Assembly (NCBI GenBank): GCA_023441905.1
Contig: JAEZNC010000177.1
Span: forward strand, 1-19,593
DNA: 19,593 bases
Source: Bacillota bacterium
GTDB taxonomy: Bacteria > Bacillota > Clostridia > Christensenellales > SZUA-584
Direction of reading: 5' to 3'
Within the stretch, counting starts at the first letter, position 1. Each line of letters begins with the position of its first letter. The notes under the pieces were generated by a model. The model had not been told where the DNA came from. It ran no database searches and saw only the letters and a program-made list of their open reading frames with translations. Made by a program: the position numbers and the translations under genes. Positions 6,312-15,141 of this stretch are shown piece by piece.

Positions 6312-8768
6312 TTATTCTGAGATCTGCTCCGTCTCGCCTTCCTCGTCATCATGCGGGACGAGCGCTGCAGACACCACACGTGTCTCCTCATCCACATTCA
6401 TGAGCTTAACGCCCTGCGTATCGCGTCCGAACACGGAGATTTCGCCCACGCGCATGCGTATAATCACGCCCGCGTCATTGATGAGCATAATATCCTCGCT
6501 GCCATCCACAATACCGAGCACGCACATATTGCCCGTTTTTTCCGTCACTTTAAGCGTTTTAATGCCGATGCCCGCACGTTTTTGCACCCTGTACTCAGAG
6601 ACAGGTGTACGCTTTCCGTATCCGTTTTCGGTGATGACGAGTACGTCACAGTCAGGACGCACGATGTCCATACCGACCACCGAATCTCCCTCACGCAGCG
6701 CAACGGCCTTCACGCCCATCGCCGTGCGGCCCATATCGCGCACATCTTCCTCCGCGAACATCACCGACATACCCTGAGACGTACCGACGATCAGCTCATC
6801 TTTGCCGCTCGTTTCGCGCACGCTGATCAGTTCATCACCATCACGCAGGCCCACGGCAATGAGACCGCTCTGACGGATGTTTTTAAACGCGCTGACCGAT
6901 GTCTTTTTAATGAAGCCGTTTTTGGTCGCAATCACAAGCATTGTGTCATCCGAGAAATCGTTGATCGGGAACACGGCGGATACCTTTTCTCCCGCATCGA
7001 GCTGCAGCAGATTGACAATCGCCGTGCCTTTGGCCATGCGCCCCGTCTCGGGCAGATCGTAACACTTACGGCGGTATACCCTGCCCTGATTCGTAAAGAA
7101 CAGCAGATGCGCATGCGTGGATGTCACCATCACGTGTTCGGCGAAATCCTCCTCGCGCGTGGACAGGCCCGTGACGCCCTTGCCGCCGCGCTTTTGCGTC
7201 CGATAAGCATCGGATCGGATGCGCTTGGCGTACCCGAAGTGCGTCAGCGTCACCACCATCTCCTCTTCCTGTATCAGTTCGTCTAGGTCAATGTCGTCGG
7301 CGCTGAACGTGATTTCCGTGCGGCGCTCGTCGGCGTATTTGTCCCTGATCTCGAGCATTTCTTCTTTAATGATATCCAGCACCATCTGTGGCGTTGCGAG
7401 TATCAGCTTTAAATATGCAATGCGTTCAAGCAGCTTTTCATATTCGCCCACAATCTTGTCGCGTTCGAGTCCCGTCAACCGCTGCAGACGCATATCGAGT
7501 ATCGCCTGAGCCTGTTTGTCACTGAGCCCGAAGCGTGTCATGAGGCCGTCTCTTGCGGACGGCACATCGGGCGATTTTTTGATCAGGTCGACGACCTCGT
7601 CGATGTTATCCAGCGCAATGATGAGGCCTTCCAGTATGTGTGCGCGCGCCTCGGCTTTTTCGAGGTCATACTTTGTGCGCCGCACAATCACAACTTTCTG
7701 GTGCTCAAGGTAGTGATACAGCAGTTCCTTGAGATTGAGCACCTTGGGCTCGCCGTCCACAAGCGCAATCATAATCACGCCGAACGTATCCTGCATCTGC
7801 GTGTGCTTGTATAGCCGGTTCAATATCACGTTGGCGTTCACATCGCGTTTGAGCTCAATCACAATGCGCATCCCGCGCTTGTCGCTCTCATCGCGGATAT
7901 CCGAAATGCCTTCAATATGCTTGTCCTGCACGAGCTCGGCAATGCGCGTAATCAGCGCCGCTTTGTTCACCTGATACGGGATTTCGTTGACGATAATACG
8001 CTGACGTCCCGCCTTGAATTCCTCGATTTCGGCCTTCGCGCGCACGCAAATCTTACCGCGCCCCGTGTGATACGCCTGTGTAATGCCCGCCGTGCCCATC
8101 ACAATGCCGCCCGTCGGGAAATCCGGCCCCTTCACATGCTGCATGAGGTCCTGCACGTCCGCATCCGGGTCGTCAATTAGGCACACCGCCGCATTGATGA
8201 CCTCAGCGAGATTGTGCGGCGGAATGTTGGTGGCCATACCCACCGCGATGCCGCCCGAGCCGTTGACGAGCAGGTTCGGGTATTTTGACGGCAGCACCGT
8301 CGGCTGCATCAGCGTTTCGTCGAAGTTCGGGTAAAAATCCACCGTGTCTTTTTCGAGATCCCGAAGCAGCTCCATCGAAATGGGTGAGAGCCGCGCCTCG
8401 GTATAACGCATTGCCGCCGGCGAGTCGCCGTCCACACTGCCAAAGTTGCCGTGCCCCGAAACGAGCAGATGACGCGTGGAAAAATCCTGCGCCATACGCA
8501 CCATCGACATGTACACGGCCGAATCGCCGTGCGGATGGTATTTACCGAGCACGTCGCCCACAATACGCGCTGATTTTCTGAAGGGTTTATCCGGCGTATT
8601 TCCGAGCTCACTCATCGAGTAGAGGATGCGCCGATGAACGGGCTTCAGGCCGTCGCGCACATCGGGCAGCGCACGGTTGATAATCACCGCCATCGCATAC
8701 GAGATGAACGACGTCCTCATTTCTTTCTCTATATCAATCGGCTGAATTGCTTTTCTTTTTTCGTCCAA
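6312..8768 (-). CDS. gyrA: DNA gyrase subunit A
   Basis: The breakage-reunion subunit of DNA gyrase; with GyrB it introduces negative supercoils using ATP. The 818-residue product has the winged-helix/tower domain (about 1-490) and the six-bladed beta-pinwheel C-terminal domain. The catalytic tyrosine is Tyr122 in AAMRYTEA, and numbering near it matches E. coli directly. The GyrA box QKRGGKG lies near residue 525 and separates it from ParC. In the quinolone region, Ser83 is kept but position 87 is Met (GDSAVYMSM), where Asp or Glu is usual. The C-terminal tail is acidic (HDDEEGETEQISE). The start is TTG (8766-8768), with an AAGGGGTGG site 6 bases upstream; the gene begins 13 bases after gyrB, so the two are probably translated together. 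No clear terminator follows. Confidence 0.97.
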   Translation of the reverse strand: MDEKRKAIQPIDIEKEMRTSFISYAMAVIINRALPDVRDGLKPVHRRILYSMSELGNTPDKPFRKSARIVGDVLGKYHPHGDSAVYMSMVRMAQDFSTRHLLVSGHGNFGSVDGDSPAAMRYTEARLSPISMELLRDLEKDTVDFYPNFDETLMQPTVLPSKYPNLLVNGSGGIAVGMATNIPPHNLAEVINAAVCLIDDPDADVQDLMQHVKGPDFPTGGIVMGTAGITQAYHTGRGKICVRAKAEIEEFKAGRQRIIVNEIPYQVNKAALITRIAELVQDKHIEGISDIRDESDKRGMRIVIELKRDVNANVILNRLYKHTQMQDTFGVIMIALVDGEPKVLNLKELLYHYLEHQKVVIVRRTKYDLEKAEARAHILEGLIIALDNIDEVVDLIKKSPDVPSARDGLMTRFGLSDKQAQAILDMRLQRLTGLERDKIVGEYEKLLERIAYLKLILATPQMVLDIIKEEMLEIRDKYADERRTEITFSADDIDLDELIQEEEMVVTLTHFGYAKRIRSDAYRTQKRGGKGVTGLSTREEDFAEHVMVTSTHAHLLFFTNQGRVYRRKCYDLPETGRMAKGTAIVNLLQLDAGEKVSAVFPINDFSDDTMLVIATKNGFIKKTSVSAFKNIRQSGLIAVGLRDGDELISVRETSGKDELIVGTSQGMSVMFAEEDVRDMGRTAMGVKAVALREGDSVVGMDIVRPDCDVLVITENGYGKRTPVSEYRVQKRAGIGIKTLKVTEKTGNMCVLGIVDGSEDIMLINDAGVIIRMRVGEISVFGRDTQGVKLMNVDEETRVVSAALVPHDDEEGETEQISE

Positions 8769-8781
8769 TTTAGTCCACCCC

Positions 8782-10692
8782 TTAAACGTCCAGATTCATC
8801 ACGAGCTTGGCGTTCTGTTCAATGAATTCGCGCCTCGGCTCCACCGCGTCGCCCATCAGTATCGTGAATATTTCTTCCGCCTCAATCGCGTTCTCGATGG
8901 AGACCTGAAGCAGCGTGCGGTTTTCGGGATCCATCGTCGTTTCCCAGAGCTGTTCGGGATTCATTTCGCCGAGGCCTTTGTAGCGCTGAATGGCAATGCC
9001 TTCACGGCCGATCTCAGTTAAATATTTCTCCAGCCCCTCATCGCTGTAAATATATTTCTCCACCTTGTTTTTAACCACCTTGTAAAGCGGCGGCTGCGCG
9101 ATGTAAACATGCCCCCCGTCAATCAGCTCGCGCATATAGCGGTAAAAGAAGGTGAGCATCAAAATGCGGATATGGCTGCCGTCCACGTCGGCATCCGTCA
9201 TGCAGATGATGCGGTTGTAGCGCAGCTTGCTCACATCGAATTCCTCGCCGATACCCGCACCGAAAGCCGTTGCCATCGTGCGGATTTCAGCGTTCGCAAG
9301 GGCCTTATCCTGCCGCGTTTTTTCCACGTTCAGTATCTTGCCGCGCAGCGGCAGTATCGCCTGAAACCTCCGGTCACGGCCCTGCTTGGCGCTGCCGCCC
9401 GCGCTGTCGCCCTCCACGAGGAAAATCTCGCACTTGGAGGCATCGCGCTCGCTGCAGTCCGCGAGCTTGCCGGGCAGGGCAGCGCTTTCGAGCGCGGATT
9501 TGCGGCGGGTCAGCTCGCGCGCCTTGCGCGCCGCTTCTCTCGCATGCCGCGCAACCAGACACTTGTTGAGAATCTCCTTCGCCACGGCGGGGTTTTCCTC
9601 CAGAAACGTTTTTAATCCGTCCGCCAGCGCGCTGTCCACAAGCGGGCGCACCTCGCTGTTTCCGAGCTTGGTTTTTGTCTGCCCTTCAAACTGCGGCTCG
9701 CAGATTTTCACGCTGATCACCGCGGTAAGCCCCTCGCGGATGTCTTCTCCCGCAAGGTTCTCTTCCTTTTCCTTGATCATACCGAAACGCCGCGCATAGT
9801 CGTTCATCACACGCGTGAGGCCCGATTTAAAGCCCATCAGATGTGTGCCGCCTTCGTGCGTCGGTATGTTGTTCGCGTAAGTGAAAATATTCTCGTTATA
9901 CGAATCGTTATACTGCATCGCGATTTCCACCACGGTGGTGTCTTTTTCGGTGCACAGATAGATCGGCGATTCATGCAGCGCCGGCTTATTCTTGTTTAAG
10001 AATTTGACAAACGAATTGATGCCGCCCTCAAAGCAATAATCATAATGCTGATCTTTTCTCTCGTCAGTCATGAGTATTCGCACGCCGCCGTTCAAAAAGG
10101 CGAGCTCGCGCATGCGCGCACGCAGCGTATCAAACGCGAAGTCAACAGTTTCGAATATATCCTCGTCGGGCCAGAATTGTATCGAGGTGCCTGTTTCGGC
10201 CGCTTCGCCGATCACCCTTAAATCACCCTGCGGTTCGCCGCGCAGAAAAAGCATCTCGTAAATCTTGCCGTCACGCCGTACCTGCGCCACAAGCTTTTTG
10301 GATAGCGCGTTCACAACGGACACGCCGACGCCGTGCAGACCGCCCGATACCTTGTAGCCGCCGTCACCGAATTTGCCGCCCGCATGCAGCATGGTGAGCG
10401 CCACCTCGAGCGAGGACTTGCCGACCTTGGGGTGCACATCCACAGGGATACCGCGGCCGTTGTCCACAACCAGCGCGCTGCCGTCCTGCTTAATCGTCAC
10501 TTCAATTTTATCGCAATATCCGGCCATGGCCTCGTCCACCGAATTATCCACCACTTCATAAACAAGATGGTGCAGACCGCGTTCATCGGTGGAGCCGATA
10601 TACATACCGGGCCTTTTGCGCACGGGTTCCAGGCCTTCGAGAACCTGGATCTGCGAGGCGTCATATTGCTGTTCGTTTGGGTTGCTTGACAT
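8782..10692 (-). CDS. gyrB: DNA gyrase subunit B
   Basis: The ATPase subunit of DNA gyrase. The 636 residues comprise a GHKL ATPase domain (GLEPVRKRPGMYIGS, EVVDNSVDEA with the catalytic Glu, DNGRGIPVD, GGLHGVG), a transducer domain, and a TOPRIM domain with EGDSAGG starting at Glu427, LPLRGKILNVE and MTDADVDGSHI. The tail carries RYKGLGEMNPEQLWETTM and the DAVEPRREFIE block. Length and motifs match the usual short Gram-positive GyrB without the insertion of Gammaproteobacteria. ATG start with AAGGAG 6 bases upstream. It lies 25 bases after remB and 13 bases before gyrA, so the three form one operon. Confidence 0.98.
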   Translation of the reverse strand: MSSNPNEQQYDASQIQVLEGLEPVRKRPGMYIGSTDERGLHHLVYEVVDNSVDEAMAGYCDKIEVTIKQDGSALVVDNGRGIPVDVHPKVGKSSLEVALTMLHAGGKFGDGGYKVSGGLHGVGVSVVNALSKKLVAQVRRDGKIYEMLFLRGEPQGDLRVIGEAAETGTSIQFWPDEDIFETVDFAFDTLRARMRELAFLNGGVRILMTDERKDQHYDYCFEGGINSFVKFLNKNKPALHESPIYLCTEKDTTVVEIAMQYNDSYNENIFTYANNIPTHEGGTHLMGFKSGLTRVMNDYARRFGMIKEKEENLAGEDIREGLTAVISVKICEPQFEGQTKTKLGNSEVRPLVDSALADGLKTFLEENPAVAKEILNKCLVARHAREAARKARELTRRKSALESAALPGKLADCSERDASKCEIFLVEGDSAGGSAKQGRDRRFQAILPLRGKILNVEKTRQDKALANAEIRTMATAFGAGIGEEFDVSKLRYNRIICMTDADVDGSHIRILMLTFFYRYMRELIDGGHVYIAQPPLYKVVKNKVEKYIYSDEGLEKYLTEIGREGIAIQRYKGLGEMNPEQLWETTMDPENRTLLQVSIENAIEAEEIFTILMGDAVEPRREFIEQNAKLVMNLDV

Positions 10693-10717
10693 GGCTGTCT
10701 CCTTAATTTATATAAAG

Positions 10718-10963
10718 TTATAATCGCGAACGTTTGTAGAGTGTGGCGGAAGAAATGGGAGAATAATAAATAAAATACTTCTCGAGAAACCGCGCCACAA
10801 TGACAGATTTGATGTTGTACTCCTCCAAAAATATCTGATGAGCGCTGTCTTTAAGCTTTTTCAAAAAGTTATGGGTGTCATCGTTGGTCATGGCTTCTTT
10901 ATAATCGAGTATCAATATGATGTCCTTAAGCGGCACCATGGCATCTTTGCCGATATGCAGCAT
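10718..10963 (-). CDS. remB: RemB-like extracellular matrix regulator (YaaB family)
   Basis: A small 81-residue protein that begins MLHIGKDAMVPLKDIILILDYK, the form of the RemA/RemB (DUF370-related) family. In Bacillus subtilis remB (yaaB) lies between recF and gyrB and affects matrix gene expression. The same position just before gyrB supports the call. The N-terminal half carries the recognisable VPLKDII segment; the C-terminal half (SVIVARFLEKYFIYYSPISSATLYKRS) shows the family's ISSxTLxKR-like ending. ATG start with GGAGGA 6 bases upstream. The direct function in this organism is inferred from the family. Confidence 0.82.
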   Translation of the reverse strand: MLHIGKDAMVPLKDIILILDYKEAMTNDDTHNFLKKLKDSAHQIFLEEYNIKSVIVARFLEKYFIYYSPISSATLYKRSRL

Positions 10964-11004
10964 ACTCTTTCCTCCGGCCTGTTTGATTTAAAAATCTACT
11001 ATAT

Positions 11005-11040
11005 ATTATATATTATAGTCTAAATCCTCATCTTTTAAAA
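11005..11040 (-). promoter_or_regulatory. Possible promoter of the remB-gyrB-gyrA operon
   Basis: On the minus strand two TATAAT hexamers lie close together (11012-11017 and 11005-11010) in a very AT-rich tract. With a 17-base spacer the upstream one has only a weak TTTTAA at -35 (11035-11040). The position, 40-70 bases before remB, suits a promoter, but the -35 element is poor. Confidence 0.4.
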
Positions 11041-11101
11041 GAGAGATTTGAATATTTCACAAACTGCTCATCTTTTTTGGTGTTTGCCGATTGTCCTGTC
11101 C

Positions 11102-11130
11102 TTGCGCACGAACATAATTTCATTTATACT
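11102..11130 (+). promoter_or_regulatory. Sigma-A promoter of purL
   Basis: TTGCGC (-35, 11102-11107) and TATACT (-10, 11125-11130) are separated by 17 bases, about 60 bases before the purL ATG. AAGGAG at 11172-11177 precedes the start by a rather long 12 bases. I see no clear purine riboswitch or PurR box in the short leader. Confidence 0.6.
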
Positions 11131-11189
11131 TTAAATATATCAGTTTATAACCGAGGCTTTGGCCTTTTACGAAGGAGATTGTACGGATT

Positions 11190-14100
11190 ATGTCGCAAGT
11201 CAGACGAATCTATGTGGAAAAGAAGGACGGTTTCAATATCGCGGCAAAAAAAGCGCTGGCCGATTTTAAAAGCACGCTCGGCAAATCGGCGCTTGAGCAT
11301 GTACGTATACTGATACGGTACGATATTGAGGGAATGGATGACAAAAGCTTTGAAGAAGCGCTCGGCACGGTGTTTGCGGAACCTCCCGTTGATATCGTTT
11401 TTCTCGGTGATTTCGATCGCGCCGACGACGACGCGGTATTCGCGGTGGAATATCTGCCAGGCCAGTACGACCAGCGTGCGGACAGCGCGGCACAGTGCTG
11501 CGAGCTCGCGGTGCGGTGCGAGCGTCCCGCGGTGAAATGCGCGACGGTCTACGTGCTTTCGGGTGTTACCCCCGCCGATGCGGACGATATCAAAAACTAT
11601 GTGATCAACCCCGTCGAGTCGCGTGAGGCATCGTTTGAGTTGCTTGATACGCTAGCCGACACGCTGCCCGAGCCGCCCGATGTACCCGTTTTACACGGTT
11701 TTTGCACATTTGGGGAAAGCGCTCTGCAAAGCATGCTCGGCGACTACGCGCTCGCGATGAGCTATGACGATTTAAAATTCGTGCAGAACTATTTTAGCAA
11801 CGAAGAGCACCGCGACCCCACGCTCGCGGAGCTGCGCGTGATCGACACGTACTGGTCGGATCACTGCCGACACACCACGTTTCTCACAAGACTGGAAAGC
11901 GTTACGTTCGACGGCACCGCGTCGCAAGCCAATGAAATATACCATGAATACTTAAAAGCGCGTCAGGCCGTTTATGGCGAACGCAAAAAGGACATCTGCC
12001 TGATGGACCTCGCGACCTTGTATGCCAAAGAAGCCAAAAAGCAAGGCCTCATGGCCGGCTTTGACGAATCCGACGAGATCAACGCGTGCTCGATACGCGA
12101 GACCGTGACAGTGGACGGGCAGCCGCGCGATTACCTGATTATGTTCAAAAACGAAACGCACAACCACCCCACCGAAATCGAACCGTTCGGCGGCGCGGCC
12201 ACGTGCCTTGGCGGAGCGATCCGTGACCCGCTCTCGGGCCGCTCGTATGTGTATCACGCGATGCGCGTGACAGGCAGTGCAGACCCGCGCGAGCGTATTG
12301 AAGATACGCTGCCCGGCAAGCTGCCCCAGCGCAAAATCAGCCGCGGAGCCGCGGAGGGCTACTCGTCTTACGGCAACCAAATTGGCCTTGCCACGGGGCT
12401 TGTGGATGAAATTTACCACGACGGGTACAAAGCCAAGCGCATGGAGACCGGCGCGGTGGTGGGCTCAGCGCCCGCCGACAACGTGGTGCGTATGACACCT
12501 CAACCCGGAGACTATATCCTGCTGCTCGGCGGCGCGACGGGACGTGACGGATGCGGCGGTGCCACGGGTTCATCTAAGGCGCACGACAAACAGTCGATCG
12601 ACGCCTGCGGTGCCGAGGTGCAAAAGGGCAACCCCTTAACCGAGCGCAAACTGCAGCGGCTTTTCCGCAACAGTGAGTTCTCGCGCCGCATCAAGCGCTG
12701 CAACGATTTCGGCGCGGGCGGCGTATGCGTGGCCATCGGCGAATTGTCCGACGGTGTGCGTGTGAATCTCGATCTCGTGCGCAAAAAATATGAAGGACTC
12801 TCGGGCACCGAGCTTGCGATTTCTGAAAGCCAGGAACGCATGGCAGTCGTGATCGACCCGAAGGATTTGGATGCGGTACTCGCACTGGCCGCGCAGGAAA
12901 ACCTGCACGCCGCCAAGGTGGCCGAGGTCACCGAGGCGGGACGTATGGAGCTGTTCTGGCGCGGAAAACCGATCGTCTCCATCTCGCGCGCGTTTTTGGA
13001 CACGAACGGTGCCACGGCCACCGCCACCGCCCATGTGGCCAACCTGCAGCTGAACGGTCTGTTTGACGAGCCGTTTACCGGGACGCTGTCCGAGCGTCTT
13101 GACGCGATGATGAATGACCTCAACATCTGCTCCAAAAAGGGGCTTATTGAGATGTTCGATTCGACGATCGGCGCATCGTCGGTGGTCATGCCGCTCGGCG
13201 GCGCGAACCGCATCACGCCAATGCAGGCAATGGCGTCCAAAATTGCGGCGGACGGCGACTGCGACACGGCGACGCTGTTTTCCTATGGGTTCGACCCGTA
13301 TCTGATGGAAAAAAACCCGCTGCTCGGCGCGGTGTATTCGGTGGTGCTCTCGCTCGCGAAGCTGACGGCGACAGGCGGCGACTCATCACGAGCGTGGCTC
13401 ACGTTTCAGGAATATTTCGAACGCATGCGCACGGAAACAAGCTGGGGCAAGCCGCTTGCGGCGCTGCTCGGCGCATGGTGGGCGCAGCGACATCTTGGCA
13501 CACCCGCGATCGGCGGCAAGGATTCGATGTCGGGCACATTCGAAAACATCCACGTGCCGCCCACGCTTGTGTCGTTCGCGCTTTGCACGCAGAACGCCGC
13601 GCATGTGATTTCTCCTGAGTTTAAAAAGGCGGGCAGCAGCATCTACCGCACGCGTATCCGTCGCGGCGCAGACGGCATGCCCGATTTTGAGAGCATCAAA
13701 GAGGTGTACGCGAAGGTTCAGAGCGGCATCGTCGGCGCAAAAATTACCGCAGCATGCGCCGTAGAACGCGGCGGTATCCTCGCGGCCGTCGCCAAAATGG
13801 CGTTCGGCAACGGCATCGGCGCGCGATTGAGCGGTTGTGACCTCAACGAGCTGAGCAGCAAAGCCTACGGCGACATTATTCTCGAGGGCGACGGGCTCGA
13901 TTTTGAGTGCATCGGCCAAACGGGCGGAACAAGCATCGAGGTTGGCGGCGAAACCGTTACGCTCGATGATCTGATAGAAAAATACGAAAATACGCTCGCG
14001 GGCGTGTTCCCCGTGCATGCGCAAATACCCGGCGAAGCGCCGGATAAGCTGTTTACCGCGAAATCTATCCACATTTACACCGGGCCATGCGGACAACCGC

Positions 14101-14885
14101 GTGTGTTTATCCCCGCGTTCCCGGGTACCAATTGCGAAATCGATTCGGCCAACGCGTTCAATCGCGCAGGCGGCATCGCGGACACGTTCGTGATCCGCAA
14201 TCTTTCCGCTGCCGATATTGAATACAGCATCGGCGAAATTGTGCGGCGCATCGATGAGAGCCAGATTCTCATGTTTCCGGGTGGTTTTTCGGGCGGTGAC
14301 GAGCCGGACGGTTCGGGCAAGTTTATCGCCGCGCTGTTCCGTGAGCCACGCGTGAAGGACGCGGTGCAGGGGCTGCTGAGCCGCGACGGATTGATACTCG
14401 GTATCTGCAACGGGTTTCAAGCGCTCATCAAGCTCGGGCTCGTGCCTTATGGCGAGATTCGCGACATGACGGACGACAGCCCGACGCTCACGTTTAACAC
14501 GATCGGCCGTCATGTGTCGCAGGCGGTGCGCACACGAATCGCGAGCAACGCGTCGCCGTGGCTCATGCACTGCAAGCCCGGCGATATCCACACGGTGGCG
14601 GTGTCTCACGGCGAAGGCCGCTTTGCCGCAAGACTCGATGAAGCGGCGGCGCTGTTTGAAGCGGGACAGGTGGCCACGCAGTATGTGGACGAAGCGGGCA
14701 AACCGACGATGGGCAGCGGCAACCCGAACGGTTCACTGCTCGCGGTGGAAGGGCTGCTCTCCCCCGACGGGCGGGTTTTCGGCAAGATGGCGCACAGCGA
14801 GCGCTATACAAAGCATACGCTTAAGAACATACCGGGTGAGAAGGATCAGCGGATATTTGAGAGCGGCGTGACGTATTTTTTATAA
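11190..14885 (+). CDS. purL: Phosphoribosylformylglycinamidine synthase, single-chain
   Basis: Catalyses step four of purine synthesis: FGAR + glutamine + ATP to FGAM. At 1231 residues it is the fused clostridial form that carries PurS-like, PurL and PurQ parts in one chain. Visible blocks are YWSDHCRHTTF near residue 222, FKNETHNHPTEIEPFGGAATC near 318, two AIR-synthase-like halves (about 200-900), and a C-terminal class-I glutamine amidotransferase from about 970 (FIPAFPGTNCE). The amidotransferase triad is Cys1073 (LGICNGFQ), His1202 and Glu1204 (MAHSERYT). FPGGFSGGDE near 1030 is the usual oxyanion-hole region. It is monocistronic: it has its own promoter and ends at a strong terminator. 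It is GC-rich compared with the blaI-like locus that follows. No other purine genes are in the window. Confidence 0.97.
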   Translation: MSQVRRIYVEKKDGFNIAAKKALADFKSTLGKSALEHVRILIRYDIEGMDDKSFEEALGTVFAEPPVDIVFLGDFDRADDDAVFAVEYLPGQYDQRADSAAQCCELAVRCERPAVKCATVYVLSGVTPADADDIKNYVINPVESREASFELLDTLADTLPEPPDVPVLHGFCTFGESALQSMLGDYALAMSYDDLKFVQNYFSNEEHRDPTLAELRVIDTYWSDHCRHTTFLTRLESVTFDGTASQANEIYHEYLKARQAVYGERKKDICLMDLATLYAKEAKKQGLMAGFDESDEINACSIRETVTVDGQPRDYLIMFKNETHNHPTEIEPFGGAATCLGGAIRDPLSGRSYVYHAMRVTGSADPRERIEDTLPGKLPQRKISRGAAEGYSSYGNQIGLATGLVDEIYHDGYKAKRMETGAVVGSAPADNVVRMTPQPGDYILLLGGATGRDGCGGATGSSKAHDKQSIDACGAEVQKGNPLTERKLQRLFRNSEFSRRIKRCNDFGAGGVCVAIGELSDGVRVNLDLVRKKYEGLSGTELAISESQERMAVVIDPKDLDAVLALAAQENLHAAKVAEVTEAGRMELFWRGKPIVSISRAFLDTNGATATATAHVANLQLNGLFDEPFTGTLSERLDAMMNDLNICSKKGLIEMFDSTIGASSVVMPLGGANRITPMQAMASKIAADGDCDTATLFSYGFDPYLMEKNPLLGAVYSVVLSLAKLTATGGDSSRAWLTFQEYFERMRTETSWGKPLAALLGAWWAQRHLGTPAIGGKDSMSGTFENIHVPPTLVSFALCTQNAAHVISPEFKKAGSSIYRTRIRRGADGMPDFESIKEVYAKVQSGIVGAKITAACAVERGGILAAVAKMAFGNGIGARLSGCDLNELSSKAYGDIILEGDGLDFECIGQTGGTSIEVGGETVTLDDLIEKYENTLAGVFPVHAQIPGEAPDKLFTAKSIHIYTGPCGQPRVFIPAFPGTNCEIDSANAFNRAGGIADTFVIRNLSAADIEYSIGEIVRRIDESQILMFPGGFSGGDEPDGSGKFIAALFREPRVKDAVQGLLSRDGLILGICNGFQALIKLGLVPYGEIRDMTDDSPTLTFNTIGRHVSQAVRTRIASNASPWLMHCKPGDIHTVAVSHGEGRFAARLDEAAALFEAGQVATQYVDEAGKPTMGSGNPNGSLLAVEGLLSPDGRVFGKMAHSERYTKHTLKNIPGEKDQRIFESGVTYFL

Positions 14886-14900
14886 ACCAACTTTGCACAT

Positions 14901-14928
14901 AGAGACGGAAATCGCCGTCTCTTTTTTT
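14901..14928 (+). terminator. Rho-independent terminator of purL
   Basis: AGAGACGG (14901-14908) pairs with CCGTCTCT (14915-14922) around a 6-base loop and is followed by a run of T residues to 14928. It lies 15 bases after the purL stop. Confidence 0.9.
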
Positions 14929-14936
14929 GTTCTCAC

Positions 14937-15025
14937 GACTATCTATATTGTATTGAGTCAGAGAAACAATACCGACGGCTAACTCTTTCAGTCGCCTTAG
15001 GCGACAGCTCCCTCTCGATGTAGCC
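14937..15025. repeat. Structured intergenic repeat, copy C (short)
   Basis: Begins CGACTATC as in copies A and B, then after a shortened middle has CTCTTTCAGTCGCC, loop TTA and GGCGACAGCTCCCTC. The stem is GTCGCC (14991-14996) with GGCGAC (15000-15005). Relative to copies A and B, one pair has changed on both sides (A-T to G-C), which preserves pairing. It sits between the purL terminator and the blaI-like promoter. Confidence 0.6.
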
Positions 15026-15055
15026 ATAACAAGAATATTGGACTAATTTCTATTA

Positions 15056-15077
15056 TTGTCAATATTTATATTGACAA
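15056..15077. promoter_or_regulatory. Second operator-like palindrome, over the -35 element
   Basis: TTGTCAATA (15056-15064) and TATTGACAA (15069-15077) are perfect inverted arms around a 4-base centre, and the right arm contains the TTGACA -35 box. It could be an operator for the BlaI-type repressor or for another regulator. Confidence 0.45.
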
Positions 15078-15099
15078 CGGTTATTTAATCATCTACAGT
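15071..15099 (+). promoter_or_regulatory. Promoter of the BlaI/M56 operon
   Basis: A perfect TTGACA at 15071-15076 is followed, 17 bases on, by TACAGT at 15094-15099 as the probable -10. Both elements are covered by palindromes, so repressor binding would block RNA polymerase directly. Confidence 0.6.
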
Positions 15100-15106
15100 T
15101 GTAGAT
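15091..15106. promoter_or_regulatory. BlaI/MecI-type operator
   Basis: ATCTACA and TGTAGAT form a palindrome around a 2-base centre. The TACA/TGTA core is that of known BlaI/MecI operators. It overlaps the -10 element and lies 35 bases before the repressor start, consistent with autoregulation. Confidence 0.7.
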
Positions 15107-15141
15107 GTTATATTGGTCGATTTTGTTTAAGGAGGTTGAAT

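Noticed and set aside
6351..7286. 311-codon plus-strand frame opposite gyrA
   Set aside because: His/Arg-rich antisense shadow of the GyrA C-terminal domain.
13386..14609. 407-codon minus-strand frame opposite purL
   Set aside because: Antisense shadow of the conserved PurL sequence; no recognisable domain and no start signal.
15136..15138. Alternative TTG start for the BlaI-type repressor
   Set aside because: It directly abuts the AAGGAGG site; ATG at 15142 has the proper 6-base spacing and matches the family's N-terminus.
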